Assembly (NCBI GenBank): GCA_030544215.1
Contig: JARZZO010000016.1
Location: 35,362,001 to 35,426,000, forward strand
DNA: 64,000 nt
Origin: Zantedeschia hybrid cultivar
Taxonomy: Eukaryota > Streptophyta > Magnoliopsida > Alismatales > Araceae
Reading direction: 5' to 3'
The position numbers were made by a program, and so were the translations under genes. Position 1 is the first letter of the stretch. Each line of letters starts with the position of its first letter. This document shows, piece by piece, positions 11,500-24,323 of the stretch. Under the pieces are notes generated by a model. That model had not been told where the DNA came from, searched no databases, and saw nothing but the letters and a program-made list of their open reading frames with translations.

Positions 11500-14400
11500 A
11501 ATAGTGAGTCTAATGGCAGGCAGTTTAGTGAAGTTAGGGAGTCTAATGAAGTTAATCATATTAGGAAGTCTAGAAAATCTGAGGGTAAGAGAATTCTCAA
11601 TAGATACATCCATGAATTAGCTTTTAAGTGCCTTCCATTCTATCAAATCCCTCAATTAGTAGAGAATCCTATCCAGTTGTTAGACGAGTCTGAAGCAGAT
11701 GAGTTGGTTGATGACGGATATGGAGTATATGAGCTAGTACATGAAAAGGACCTCGTCATCAAGGGAGAGGAAGAAGATGAGGATGCAGCCGAGGTGTATG
11801 CTAGTGGGTTGAAGAGATTTGATGAACCCTCAGCTGTTGTAGAAGAACCAACCAAGGAAATAAATCTAGGAACCGAAGAAGAACCTAAGGTAGTCCTCAT
11901 CAGTCAAAATCTTTCAAAATTAGATGAAGAGGCTTTGGTTCGAGTTCTTAGAGAATACAAGGACACCTTTGTTTGGAGCTATGAAGATATGATGGGGTTA
12001 GATTCATCCCTAGTGGAGCACCGATTAACATTGAAATTTGGAGCTAGCCTGATCAAACAGAAGTTAAGGCGATTCCACCCACATATGGCTTTGAAGATGA
12101 AGGAAGAGGTCGATAAATTACATAAAGTCAAATTTATTAGAGTTGTCCTCTATCCACAATGGGTGGCTAATGTAGTACCGGTTATGAAAAAGGATGGGAA
12201 GGTCAAGATCTGTATTGACTTTCGAGATCTGAATTGGGCATGTCCTAAAGATGATTTCTCACTGCCTCACATAGATGTGTTGATTGATAACACAACTGGA
12301 ATTGAGACTCTGTCTTTTATGGATGGCTTTTCAGGATAAAATCAAATTAAATTGGCAGAAGATGATCAGGAGAAAACATCATTTACTACTCCTTGGGGTA
12401 CTTATTGTTATGTTGTCATGCCATTTGGATTGAAGAATGCTGGAGCCACATATGAAAGGGCTATGATGGCTATATTTTACGATATGATGCATGTCCACTT
12501 AGAGGTGTATGTGGACAATCTTTTGGTTAAATCTAAGACTAGAGCTAAGCATACTGAATTGACAAAGGTTTTAGAAAGATCAAGAGAGCATCAGTTGAGA
12601 TGAATACAAAGAAATGTGTATTTGGTGTATAATCAGGGAAGTTGTTAGGATTCATAGTCAGTAAGTGGGGCATTGAGATCAATCCCAACAAAGCTAAAGT
12701 CATAATTGAAATGCCACCTCCCAAGAACTTGAAAGAACTAAGAAGATTGATCGGGAGGTTGCAGTTTATTCGCCGTTTTGTCTCCCAGCACTCACAGAGG
12801 TATAAGCCATTCTACGAGCTTACCAAGTTGGGAGTTAAATTCGATTGGGACGATAAGTGTCAGGAGGCATTTGATGGATTGAAGAAGTATCTTGCAAGTC
12901 TTCTTGTTTTCAGACCACTGTCTTCAGATAAGCATTTAGTTCTATATATTTCTGTCCTGCATGATGTTGTGGGGGTTGTCCTAACACAAGAAGATGAAGA
13001 AGGAAAGGAGAGGGCAGTCTATTATCTCTCTAAACTTCTCAATCTTGCTAAACAGAGATATACAACGATGGAGAAAATGTGTGTTGCACTGGTGTGGGTG
13101 GTTCAGAAATTGAAATACTATTTTCTAGCTCATGAAGTCCATCTTATCGCTAGGATGAATCCAATCAAGTTCTTCCTTAGGAAAGTTGTCCTTACAGATC
13201 GATTAGCACGTTGGCAGAGCTTTCTACCTCAATTCGATATCATCTACATTCAGCAGAAAGCAATCAAAGGCTATGCCATAGAAGAACACCTTGCTCGTCA
13301 CCCTCTTCCCATATTTGATCCAGTCTGATCGGAGTTTTTGGTTGAGGAACTGATGTCCATAAACATAATCAAAGATGATACGTGGACTCTGCATTTTAAC
13401 GGAGCTCTAAACTCTCATGGTAAGGGTATCGGCATCGTTCTCCTATCACTTGAAGGTGTCACCATTCTATAAGCGTTTCAGCTCGCCTTTCATGCTCCAA
13501 ATAACATAGCTAAATATGAGGCTCTTCTTGCGGCCTCGAGGCTGCTCATCTCCATGGTGCCACCAAACTACGGATTGTAGATGATAGTCAATTAATCCTT
13601 CGCCAAGTGCTCAGCAAATATCACACCCTTGATCCAAAACTCAAGCCATATCAGGAACTCACCTCAGCTTATGCCAAGCTTTTCAAGAAACTGATCTTCG
13701 TTCATATCCTTCGGAATCAGAACATCTTAGCCGATGCTCTTGCTTCTCTCGCATCATCTCTAAATTTTCCAATCAGCAAACAATCCGAATAAATCATCAT
13801 TCATAGGCGTCTCTCTCCTGCTGTAGAGGACCCTTCCTTTCTTAGGATTAAAGAGAAATTGCTGAAGAAAGTCAGAGACGGAGATATCGTGGAGAAGAGA
13901 GAAATCATGCTATTAGAGCTACAAGAAGAGATGGAATATGAAGAGAAACTATGGTATTACGAGATTGCCAGATATTGTGAAGATCAGTCCTACCCTGAAG
14001 AAGCCACAACTGAGGAGAAAAGGACTATCAGAAGAATTGCTCAGAGGTACACCCTAGTTGGAGGAGAGTTGTATAAACATGGATTTGATGGTGTTCTTCT
14101 GAGATGCTTAAACGAAGATGAGTTATGGAAGATCATGGAAGGAGCTCATGTTAGAGTTTTGGTGGCCATGTTAATGGACAGATGTTATCGAAGAAAATTC
14201 TTAGACAAGGATATTATTGGCCAACTATGGAAGAAGATTGAGTAGGGTTTGTCTGTAGGTGTGCTAAGTGTCAACTTCTTGCTGATAAGTTCATTCCCCC
14301 GCATCTTCACTCCATCTTGTTTCCTCCCCATGGCCTTTCTCCATGTGGGCTTTCGACATCATTGGACCTCTCGGTGATCCCAATTCCAGCATTAAGCAGA

Positions 14401-15205
14401 AATCCTTCATTCTCACGGTGACGGAATACTTCACCAAGTGGGCAGAAGCTGAAGCTTGCACGGAGGTCAAAGCGTCAACAGTCTGCAAATTCATCATGAA
14501 GAATATCATCACAAGGTTCGGGATTGCAAGTACCATCGTCATTGACAATGGACCGCAGTTTATATCACTAGAGCTGAAGGACCTCTGCAATAGGTATAAA
14601 ATTACATTGCATCATTCATCCCCTTATTATCCGCAAGGCAATGGCCAAGCAGAGGCAACTAACAAGACCTTGATAAAAATCATCAAGAAAATGTGTGAAT
14701 CTAATCGATACACAGATTGGCCAGAGAAATTGATTGAGGCTCTATGGGCATACCGAACTTCAATCCGTACACCCATTGGGCAGACTCCATATTCCTTAAC
14801 ATTTGGAATGGAGGCGGTAGTTCTATACGAAATCCTCATCCCATCATTAAGAGTACAATTGAATAAGGAGATTTCCATTAACGAGCATCGCTCTGCACTC
14901 CTCGCTCAATTGGAACTTTTAGACGAGAAAAGATGGTTAGCGGCTAATCATGCATGAGTATATCAAAATAGCTTAGCATGTTTTTATTAAAAGAAAGTCA
15001 TTGAATGTAAGTTCAAAGTCGGTGAAATGGTTGTAAAAAGAATATTCATAAAATCGGGTGGTCCATGTTCTAAGCTCCAACCCAACTAGGAAGGACCTTA
15101 TGTTATCTCGCATGCTTTTCCTAGTAACGTCTACAGGTTAGTTAACGCAGAAGGTCAGGAGTTAACTCATCCTTAGAATGGTCTGTATTTAAAGAAATAC
15201 TACCT
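11500..15205 (+). pseudogene. pol: Tat copy 1 pol: RT, RNase H, archaeal-type RNase H, integrase (decayed)
   Basis: The order is RT (11900-12620), RNase H (12900-13325), archaeal-type RNase H (13380-13760) and integrase (14040-15205). RT keeps IDFRDLN, ACPKDDFSLPH and FMDGFSG, but its catalytic box is YVDN (12508-12519) instead of YVDD. Stops interrupt it at 12337, 12601 and 13326. Integrase keeps the catalytic core: WAFDIIGP, IDNGPQF and GNGQAEATNK. Its zinc domain is damaged around 14150-14280 and a stop follows NHA at 14955. The archaeal-type RNase H carries frameshifts near 13530. This copy retains the RT segment deleted from Tat copy 2. Confidence 0.9.
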
Positions 15206-15312
15206 TAGTTTAAGTTGTGTCGATCGGCACGGTGCAAAGACCAATGGAGTCTAGAAATTTGAAGTCCAAAATTCCCTCGTCAAACTATGATAGTCTAATT
15301 CATGTGCATTAT

Positions 15313-17324
15313 TGATAAGTTCACAATTTTACATAAATAACAGATGAAATTTACACACTTTACTATCAATTTAATGAACAAAATCACATGGAATGATAGA
15401 TAAATCAATTATGCGTTCAAACATATCAATTTTGTAAAATTTGAATTTCAAATATCATTACTCCATGGATTGAATAAGGGTAGTAATTTCATTCTCAAAT
15501 AAGATTTTCTTGACAATTATTTAATGTGTAATTGGATGATTTATTGATTGCCGCATGAACGTAACTATTATTTTATGTGAGTGGACGACATGAACAAGTA
15601 GATGGCATAGTGGTTGGACCACTTGGATTTCAAGGAAGTGACCAGGGTTTAAATCTTGGTAGAAACAACATTTTATTTTCATATTTTATCCTCAACTAGG
15701 GCCCACACGCCAACTAAGAGAGAGAGGAAGAGGGAATCCTGAAATTTAAAAAGAAAGATATTTATTTCAAAATTCAAAATTCAAGACAACTTTTATGGAC
15801 TTAAAGGAGGATCCTAAAATTAAGGGAGAGCTTAATGCATAAATTAAAACTCCTTCCTCCCCTTTTTGAAATTCAAAATCTCATTTGGAAACTATAAAAT
15901 AAAGGAGAAGGGTGGGGGCTCAGCATTCTGAAAAATTCACAACTTTTGAAATTTTCTAAAAGTTCTCTCTCTCTCCCTTTTTTTTCTCCCTCTGTATTTC
16001 TCTCTCCCGTCTCTCCCAGGTTCTCTCTCTCTATATATATATATCTCTCTCCCGTCTTTTCCCAACACCCTCTCTCTCCCTCCACTTTTTTCTCTCTCTC
16101 TATTTCTCTCTCTCAGCACCTCTCTTTCTCAGATTTCTCTCTCTTCTTCCACCCTTCTCTATCTCTAAGTCTCTCTCAGTCGTTCTCTCCCTCTCTCTAC
16201 CTTTTTCCTTCTCTCTCTCTCCCTTCAGCACTCTCTCTCTTTGCATATCTCTCCTCTCTCTACTGCCCACCTGAGCCCTCGGGACCCGCCTACTGTACGA
16301 GCCCGCCTATTACTGCCAGAAGCTGAGCCCACTAGGGCCACGTGGCATCGCTAGCCACGCCAACCTCGCTTATTGCCATCAGAAGCGGGCCTGCCAGGGC
16401 CGCGCGGCGTCACCCATAGCGCCAGCCGCCAGCAGCCTCCACGTGGCACCCAGCGTACTTTCGTCCCGCTCAGCATCGTCGATCGAGCCCCCACGCGGTA
16501 GGAGGCATCCCGCCAAGCGACGCCACATGGCGCACTCGCCGCCGTGCCAATGTTTGCATCCGCCACACAGCGCCCCGTGTGCGTTCGCACGGGCGGACAT
16601 TGTCGCCCATGCATGGGCGCGAAAGGTACCCGCTGCCGCTTTACGCCACGTGTTGCCGTGCAGGGATTTCCCGCTCACCGCGCCACTGCCTCGGTGCCAC
16701 GTGGCAACCAGCCGCTTGCCTCGTCCGTCTGCGGTTCACTGCGCCCAAGCTTTTCAGCACCCTATCATGGTCTAACACGCCTCTGTGCCTCTGCCTCCAG
16801 CTGTCGGGCACATTGCGCCTCCCGAGTCAAGCTTCTCACAGAGCCTTTCTGTGTTTCATCTTTTAATTAGTTTATTTTAGTTGTTAAACAATTAGTTAGT
16901 ATTTATGTTTTTACATCTTTCTGAAACATTGTAATCTTTTTTATTCCATTAATTGAGGTTAAGTTATTGTGTCTTTTTTCTTGTAGACATTTCTATCAGT
17001 CTTCTTAGATTATTTAGTTAAGTATCTCTATTTTGTTTAATCACATCAATAGTGTCTTAAGTGATAATTTCTAGATCAACTTTAGGTGTTTTAAATGTGT
17101 TAGTAAATCTGGTAATTAATTGATCATCTTTTCAAGATTTGTATCTCAAAGTCACACTTGTCAACAAACTTCTGCTAAAAATCTCAAAGTTTTCAAAGTA
17201 AGAATTCTATTTCCTTGTGGATCGACCAGGTCTCAACCAAGCACTACGTTGTCATCTTTATTGAGATTCTGAAATTAAGATTGATGTTATTTGTGCTTTA
17301 ACGACGGCATTTAAGTTCACATCA
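15313..17324 (+). repeat. 5' LTR of Athila copy 1
   Basis: 2012 bp, TG...CA. A TATA box (TATAAAAT, 15893-15900) is followed by a CT-rich, gene-leader-like tract (15961-16260) with a short TATATATA run. Next come a GC-rich block (16260-16850) and an AT-rich end. Its last 467 bp differ from the 3' LTR at only about eight positions. The CT-tract ORFs on both strands are low-complexity artefacts. Confidence 0.93.
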
Positions 17325-17329
17325 ATTTT

Positions 17330-17347
17330 TGACGTCGTTGCCGGGGA
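17330..17347 (+). promoter_or_regulatory. Primer-binding site, Athila copy 1 (tRNA-Asp type)
   Basis: TGACGTCGTTGCCGGGGA matches the complement of the plant tRNA-Asp 3' end (TGGCGCCGTTGCCGGGGA) with two transitions. It lies five bases after the LTR. A tRNA-Asp primer is usual for the Athila lineage. Confidence 0.8.
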
Positions 17348-18281
17348 AATTAGAATTTTAATTTTGATTACTTTAGATCCATTTGTGTATATCCATACTC
17401 ACATTTATTTTCTCTTTTTGTAGGAATTTTTTTAAAAAAAAGAAGACAAAAGGAAAACATCAACTTGGTGAGTTTGTTCCAATTTCTTTAATATTTTTAT
17501 TTTATTTTCAGATTTGCTTAGAATATATATAGATCTCATTAAATAAAAAAAAATCAGAATAACAAAATAAGAAAAATTGTATTTCAAGATTAGAATTCAA
17601 ACCTTCATGTTTTAGGACATGCATCATTTAGAAATGCATTAGTTTTTAAATTTTTGTCATTTGATTCATGTTGAAGAGTGCGGGAAGTAAGGTGAGTCTT
17701 TCTAAATTGTGCAAATAACATGTTCATGCATTGTCATTTCATTATTGCACAAAACAAACTTGATTGAATTGTGGTGTGCATTTCATTGATAAAATAATGT
17801 AAGGGCATCTTCATAACAAGATAAGGTGGGGATTTCATCACCCTTCCTTAGCCCACAAACCACAAACACTCCATCTTGCATTGTCCCAAGCCCAATAAAA
17901 ATCAAATAGCAATTGCACCTAGGGTTCACACTATGATTGGACCGAGCTTTGAATTCACTTCTACTTTGGACAATGGTGTCTAGGCTAGAGGTTACAAAGG
18001 CAAACGCCTAAGTGGACAAGTGGTTATTTAATTAGGTCCCTACGAAAGTAGGGGGAGCCTCCCACTATCCCACCTCTTACTTGACCGATTGATCTATTGT
18101 AGGGGTGATTCATAGTGAATTCTAGCCATTTTGTGAGAAATCTCATTCTTAAGTCTAGGGTACACTTAGGTCATTAGAAATTTGTTGTTAACTTGTGTGT
18201 CTTTGCATAAATAAACATAAAAAAATATATAAAAATAAAAATAACAAAAACAACCATTCTCATCTCATCTTGGTCTAGTGT
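17348..18281 (+). other. Athila copy 1 leader with GAAA tetraloop hairpin
   Basis: No gene is present. CCCTAC-GAAA-GTAGGG (18038-18053) forms a perfect six-pair stem closed by a GNRA tetraloop, and it is conserved in Athila copy 2 (33624-33639) within a similar context (GGAGCCTCCCACTA). The rest is AT-rich. Confidence 0.7.
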
Positions 18282-21200
18282 ATGTTAGGTAGAAGATCTC
18301 AAAATCCAGAAATTATCAATCCAATTCAAAAAATTGAGAGATACCTACATCACCAAACCAATATTCAACATCAAATGGTTAGAAATAATCAACAAATGCC
18401 TAAACAAATGAAGGAATATTTCATTCCTCAAGACTATAATCCTTCATCTTATATCCAATTGCCTAATGTCCATGCTAGCAATTATGAGATCAAGCCAAGC
18501 ACCATCCAAATACTCCCATCCTTCTATGGGAATACCAATGAAGATCCATATAAACATTTTGGATGAATTCTTTGAGATTTGCTCAACCGTGAAAATTTAA
18601 GATTTCACGGAAGATGCCCTTCGACTTACCCTATTCCCTTTCTCACTTAAGGACAAAGCCAAATATTGGCTTGGAACGATAGGGAAGCCTATTAAGACTT
18701 GGCCCGAAATGCAACAAGAATTCTTAAAAAAAATCTATCCTATTGGAAGAACAAATATCAAGAGAAGGGCTATAACTGGATTCTCACAATTACCGGGAGA
18801 ACAAATCCATGAATCTTGGGAACAATTGAAGGAATTGCTGAGAAAATGTCCACACCATGGATTGTCTGGATGGCAAATTGTGCAAGCATTCTATGAAGGT
18901 TTAAATGCACAATACAGGAAAATGGTAGATGCATCGTGCGGAGGAGCATTCATGAGCAAAAGTGAGGAAGAAGCTTATGATTTGTTTGAAATGTTAAGTG
19001 AAAATTCAATAAATCATGCCTCACTTTCATCATATGAAAGATCTGTGGGAACATCCAAATGGACTGGAGTTTATGAAATAAGAAATAGAGGAGAATTTGA
19101 ACCTAGGATAGATATCAATGCATTGGCTCAAAGGTTGGATAAGGTGGACCTTCTGGCCCAACAAATGAGCAAAATGGATCTTATGGCCCAAAAGCTAGAC
19201 CAAGTCCTAGCTTCGAATAATCAAGGATCTAATATCCATGCACAATGAAGACCACACTCAGAACCTTCTCCATCTTATCAAGAAGCTTGTAGTCTTTGTG
19301 CCAACCCAACTCACCATGTCAGTGAGTGTCCTACGGTGGCCCAATTGCCACCGTTCATCCAAGAACAAGTCCAAGCAGCCCAGGGTTATTCAAAGACCAA
19401 TCATGATCCATATTCTAACACCTACAATCCTGGCTGGAAGAATCATCTTAATTTTTCATGGAAACCTCAACAAGTCTAAGCTCCAAACCAACAAACACAA
19501 AAATTTTAGAATAGGGCCATCAACAGAATTACTATCCAAATCAATCTTTCAATAAAAGCCAACCTATCCAATCCCAAGCTCAAGCTCCTTACTTTCAGCC
19601 CAATAACAATCAGAATATGTTCTCTCAACCTCCATATCAAATCCCACAACATCAGCCATCAAATCAAAATGATGACAAATTCAATATGCTGCAACAATTA
19701 CTCATGAATCAACAACAATAGCAGCAACAATTGCAACAATTAGTCATCTCTCAACAACAATCCATTTCGAAATTAGAAGCCCAATTGGGTCAAATGGCTG
19801 AGACAACCATGAGGAAGGAAGTGGGCCCATTACTAAGTCAACCCATTGCAAACCTGCGAAACTATCCTCCGGGTTTCCAACATCAATCAATCCTACCTAA
19901 TCCTCAAGCCCAACCTCAAATGGGCTCAAATCCACCAAGAGGCCCACAGTTAGAAAATGCAAATGCAATTTTGGCCTTAAGAAATGGTAAAGTCTTGCCG
20001 GATCCTTACCTAAACCAAGGATCTAGTCAGCCCAATCCTGAACAGAAATAAGAAGAAGAAGAAGATGAAGATGAGAATGAACAACCCAATATTAGTCAAA
20101 GAAAAGAAAAAATGGAGGAATGTCCTGAGAATTATAAATCAAAAATCCCTTTTCCACAAGCTTTAGAGAATGACAAAGAGAAAAGAAAACATCAAATCCA
20201 AGCTAAAAATGAACAGTTAACGGACTTATTTAAACAGGTCCACATTAACATACTATTGGTTGATGCAATCCAACATGTGCCGGCCTATGCCAAATTTTTA
20301 AAAGAACTTTGTACTCATAAGAGAGAGCCCAAAACAAATCCTAAGAAGGTATTTTTGTTCGAAGAAGTGAGTGCCATTTTTGTCCGAAGAAGTAATTGCC
20401 TAGAAAGATGAAAGATCCTAAAGCTCCACTTATCTCTTGTGTTATTAAAGGAATCACCTTTGATAAGGCACTATTGGAACCAACTCCGGTGATCCTATAA
20501 TTGGCCGATAGATCTCTTAGGACACCAAAAGGAATGGTGGAAGATGTCATTGTTAGGATTGATAGTTACTACTTCCCAGTTGATTTTGTCATCCTTGACA
20601 TGGAGCCCGGTCAACATCTGAGAAATAGCCCAATCATATTGGGCCGACTTTTTCTGGTTACTACAAATGCCATCATTAACTGCAAATCTGGGTTAATGGA
20701 CATCTCATTTGGGGATCACAAATTATCCCTAAATATTTTCAGAGCTTCTGGCCATATGCAGGATGGGGAAGATTGCTTTGCAATTGATGTGATTGATAAC
20801 ATTTTAGAAACATCCCCTTTGACCCAATTTGAAGAAGAAGAGGAGTTAATGGCCATATCAAATTTGAATAAGAAGGCCTGGCGGCACAATAAGGTTGAAC
20901 CTCTACCTAAACTCAATCTAGAACCTACCCCTCCATCTCTCTAGGTTCCTCGTCAGTTGGAACTCAAATCTTTACCGGACTCTCTCAAATATGTCTTTTT
21001 GGGCCCGTCCGAGACTCTACCTGTGATCATAGCTGCGGATCTTAACCCTACCCAAGAGGAACAACTCATTGAAGTTCTTCGAACTCATAAAAAAGCCATA
21101 GGGTGGTCAGTAACTGATTTGAAAGGAATAAGCCCAACCACATGCATGCATCATATTTATCTTGAAGATAATGCAAAACCTAGTAGAGAGATGTAAAGGA

Positions 21201-22212
21201 AATTGAATCCTATTATAATGGAAGTGGTTAAGAAAGAAGTGGTGAAGTGGCTAGATGCGGGTATCATATACCCAATATCTGATAGCAAGTGGGTAAGCCA
21301 AACCCAAGTAGTGCCAAAGAAGTCTGGCTTAACTGTGGTAACAAATGAAAAAGGTGAAGAAATGCCCACTAGGGTAACCACGGGGTGGAGAGTTTGTATT
21401 GATTACAAAAAATTGAATACAATGACAAAGAAAGATCATTTCCCACTCCCGTTTATTGATCAAATTTTGGAAAAGCTAGCAGGTCAGAAATATTTCTATT
21501 TCTTAGATGGGTATTCAGGATATAATCAAGTGGCTATCTACCCAGAATATCAAGAGAAAACCACATTCACATGCCCATTTGGCACATATGCATTCCGAAG
21601 AATGCCATTTGGACTATGTAATGCACCAGCAACTTTCTAAAGGTGCATGTTGGCCATCTTTTTAGATATGGTAGGAGAATTCCTCGAAGTATTCATGGAT
21701 GATTTTTCAATATCCGGGGATTCATTTGAAATTTGTCTGGAAAATTTAAAAAACGTACTTGGAAGATGCATAGAGACTAATTTGGTTCTATGTTGGGAAA
21801 AGAGCCATTTCATAATTAAAGAGGGCATAGTTTTGGGCCATATAGTGTCTAGAAGAGGTATCGAAGTGGATAAAGCTAAGGTTAGCCTAATCTCCAATCT
21901 TCCTCCTCCCACTTCAGTAAAGCAAATTCGATCATTCTTGGGCCATGCCGGCTTCTATCGCCGGTTTATTCAAAATTTCTTTCAAATTGCCCAACGATTA
22001 ACCATTTTCTTAGCCAAAGATGTCCCATTCCATATTGATGAAAAATGTTTGGAAGTATTTAAATCTTTAAAAGAGGCTCTGACCAAAGCTTCCATTCTCT
22101 AATCACCTGATTGGTCTTTGCCTTTTGAGATAATATGCGATGCTTCTGATTATGCTATGGGGGCAGTACTGGGATAAAGAATCAATAAAAAGCCCGTGGT
22201 GATTTATTATGC
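18282..22212 (+). pseudogene. gag-pol: Athila copy 1 gag-pol (decayed, 3'-truncated)
   Basis: Gag begins MLGRRSQNPE at 18282 and contains TIQILPSFYGNTNEDPYKH, FPFSLKDKAKYWLG and CPHHGLSGWQIVQAFYEGL. An extra T near 18560 shifts the frame, as do later indels near 19250 and 20048. The protease region is damaged: the active-site segment near 20470 is missing several residues. RT (21200-22100) keeps WRVCIDYKKLN, FLDGYSGYNQ, MPFGLCNAPATF and an intact FMDD box, with stops at 21194 and 21638. The frame enters RNase H (SLPFEIICDASDYAMGAVL) and ends at 22210-22213, where it is fused to the 3' LTR. Integrase is absent. Confidence 0.9.
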
Positions 22213-23000
22213 ACTCGCCGCTCTAGTGTCTATATCTGCCACACAGCGCCCCGTACGCGTTCGCGCGGGCAGACATCGTCGCCCGTGCCTGGGCACGAAA
22301 GGTACCCGCTGCCGCTCTATGCCACGTGTCGCCGTGCAGGGATTTCCCGCTCACCACGCCACCACCTCAGTGCCACGCGGCAACCAGCCGCCTGCCTCAC
22401 CCGTCTGTGGTTCACTGCGCCCAAGCTTTTCAGCGCCATGTCGTGGTCTAACATGCCTCTGCGCCTCTGCCTCCAGCTGTCGGGCGCATTGCGCCTCCTG
22501 AGTCAAGCTTCTCATAGAGCCTTTCTGTGTTGCGTCTTTTAATTAGTTTATTTTAGTTGTTAAACAATTAGTTAGTATTTATGTTTTTACATCTTTCTGA
22601 AACATTGTAATCTTTTTTATTCCATTAATTGAGGTTAAGTTATTGTGTCTTTTTTCTTGTAGACATTTCTATCAGTCTTCTTAGATTATTTAGTTAAGTA
22701 TCTCTATTTTGTTTAATCACATCAATAGTGTCTTAAGTGATAATTTCTAGATCAACTTTAGGTGTTTTAAATGTGTTAGTAAATCTGGTAATTAATTGAT
22801 CATCTTTTCAAGATTTGTATCTCAAAGTCACACTTGTCAACAAACTTCTGCTAAAAATCTCAAAGTTTTCAAAGTAAGAATTCTATTTCCTTGTGGATCG
22901 ACCCGGTCTCAACCAAGCACTACGTTGTCATCTTTATTAAGATTCAGAAATTAAGATTGATGTTATTTGTACTTTGACGAAGGCATTTAAGTTCACATCA
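22211..23000 (+). repeat. 3' LTR of Athila copy 1, 5'-truncated
   Basis: About 790 bp, corresponding to 16531-17324 of the 5' LTR. The left edge is a deletion junction inside RNase H: GCA at 22211-22213 could come from either side. The GC-rich first third has many CG to TG/CA differences from the 5' LTR, while the AT-rich end is nearly identical. Confidence 0.92.
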
Positions 23001-23005
23001 ATTAT

Positions 23006-23631
23006 ACACACACAAAACACGCTTTGTCCTTGAGTAACAAGAGATGTGAAGTCCAAGAAAAACTGACAGCTTGACTGAGAATGTAAAGTACAACCCATTC
23101 TTGTTTTATTATCTCTTTTTATTCTCAGCTCGCGATGTCAGAACGAGGGTCAAGATAGACTACTGAAAATCCCTGCCGTCTTAGTAGGAGGCCGTCATAA
23201 AAAAAAAAGAAGGGGGAAAAATAAATGATCCGCCCCACACAAAATATATCAAAAGGCAAAAGCCAAATAAAAAATACAAAAGGCTACAAATGTCAAATCA
23301 AAAGGCCAAATATCCAAATAAAAGGGAGCGCAAAGTCAAAAATATCCCACAAAGTGAACGGACAATAGGATAAAGGATGGACATCTTCCTATGTCTCCGA
23401 AACCCTCTCGAGAGCTTTCTAGACCATTTCTTTCCTTCCCCCTAAGGGACGTGCTCTAAGCTTAAGGAATGGCCTAAGTTAACTAAGGGTCAGCTCATCA
23501 AATGGGATCGGGGACATAAGTACAATGAAAGCACAATGAACCTAGATTAGATTATTAAAGAATAATTAGAGAATTAAGATAACAAATAAGTAAGCTTTTT
23601 TGATCCATGTACCATATTGGTCTGTAGTTTA
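23006..23631 (+). other. Tat copy 1 post-pol non-coding region
   Basis: There is no credible ORF. It continues the sequence interrupted at 15312 and aligns with 740-1400 of Tat copy 0 and 45560-46200 of Tat copy 2, including the AGTAGGAGGCCGTCATAAAA phrase. Confidence 0.75.
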
Positions 23632-23990
23632 AATGATTATTCCAAAATCACAAAAAAATTTAATATTGCAAAATCACAAAAAAAATTGAATATTTCAAAA
23701 CCACAAAAAATTGAATATTCCAAAACCCCCAAAAAATTGAGTATTGCAAAATCACAAAAAAAATTGAATATTTCAAAACCCCCAAAAAATTGAATATTGC
23801 AAAATCACAAAAAAAGATTGTATATTTCAAAACCATAAAAAATTGAATGTTTCAAAACCACAAAAAAAATGAATATTGCACAACCACAAAGAAAATAGAT
23901 ATTCCAAAATAACAAACAAAAATAGATATTCCAAAATAACAAAAAAAATAGATATTTCAAAATGACAAAAAATAGATATTTGAATATGTT
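23632..23990 (+). repeat. A-rich minisatellite in the Tat copy 1 3' region
   Basis: More than ten irregular units of about 22-30 bp have the form TTGAATATTGCAAAATCAC plus an A-run. They change to ATAGATATTCCAAAATAAC near the right end. The array is homologous in position, but not in unit sequence, to the arrays at 1789-2072 and 46203-46466. Confidence 0.85.
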
Positions 23991-24323
23991 AGAATTTCAA
24001 TTAGCATTTGCTTGTCAGATCATGAGTGATTACATGTTTTAATTTCAGTAAGCATTTTGCATGCTTGTATGTTGCATTTTTAATTATTATCTTTAATTAT
24101 CTTTATCCGCCTTCATTAAATAAATGCTTAGCCCCTTAACCCTTCTACCAAGAATAGGATCAAGTAACCAGTTACCTAACTGGGCAAGAGGCTAAGCCCG
24201 AACAGATATTTAACTTGTTTGTTCAAGCTATGCGCAGGTAAGAAAGGAAAGTTAATGTACAAGTGAATGAGTCCATTAGCAGGACTTCAAAACAACAAAA
24301 AGAAAGATACATAATGGTAGCCC

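Larger units (their letters stand above)
15313..23000 (+). mobile_element. Athila-lineage Ty3/gypsy element, copy 1 (internally deleted)
   Basis: Boundaries TGATAAGTTC...GTTCACATCA are flanked by the perfect 5-bp duplication ATTAT (15308-15312 and 23001-23005). It is inserted in the post-pol region of Tat copy 1: the flanks rejoin to match Tat copies 0 and 2. It has a full 5' LTR, primer-binding site, leader, broken gag-pol and only the last 790 bp of the 3' LTR. Everything from mid RNase H to the middle of the 3' LTR is missing. Confidence 0.95.

Noticed and set aside
15946..16326. A 126-codon Ser/Leu/Pro-rich frame
   Set aside because: It covers the CT-rich leader of the Athila copy 1 LTR, has no domain and no homologue other than similar LTR tracts.
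16351..16870. Overlapping frames on both strands in GC-rich sequence
   Set aside because: They lie within the Athila copy 1 LTR, are open in several frames because of GC content and are damaged in the 3' LTR copy.
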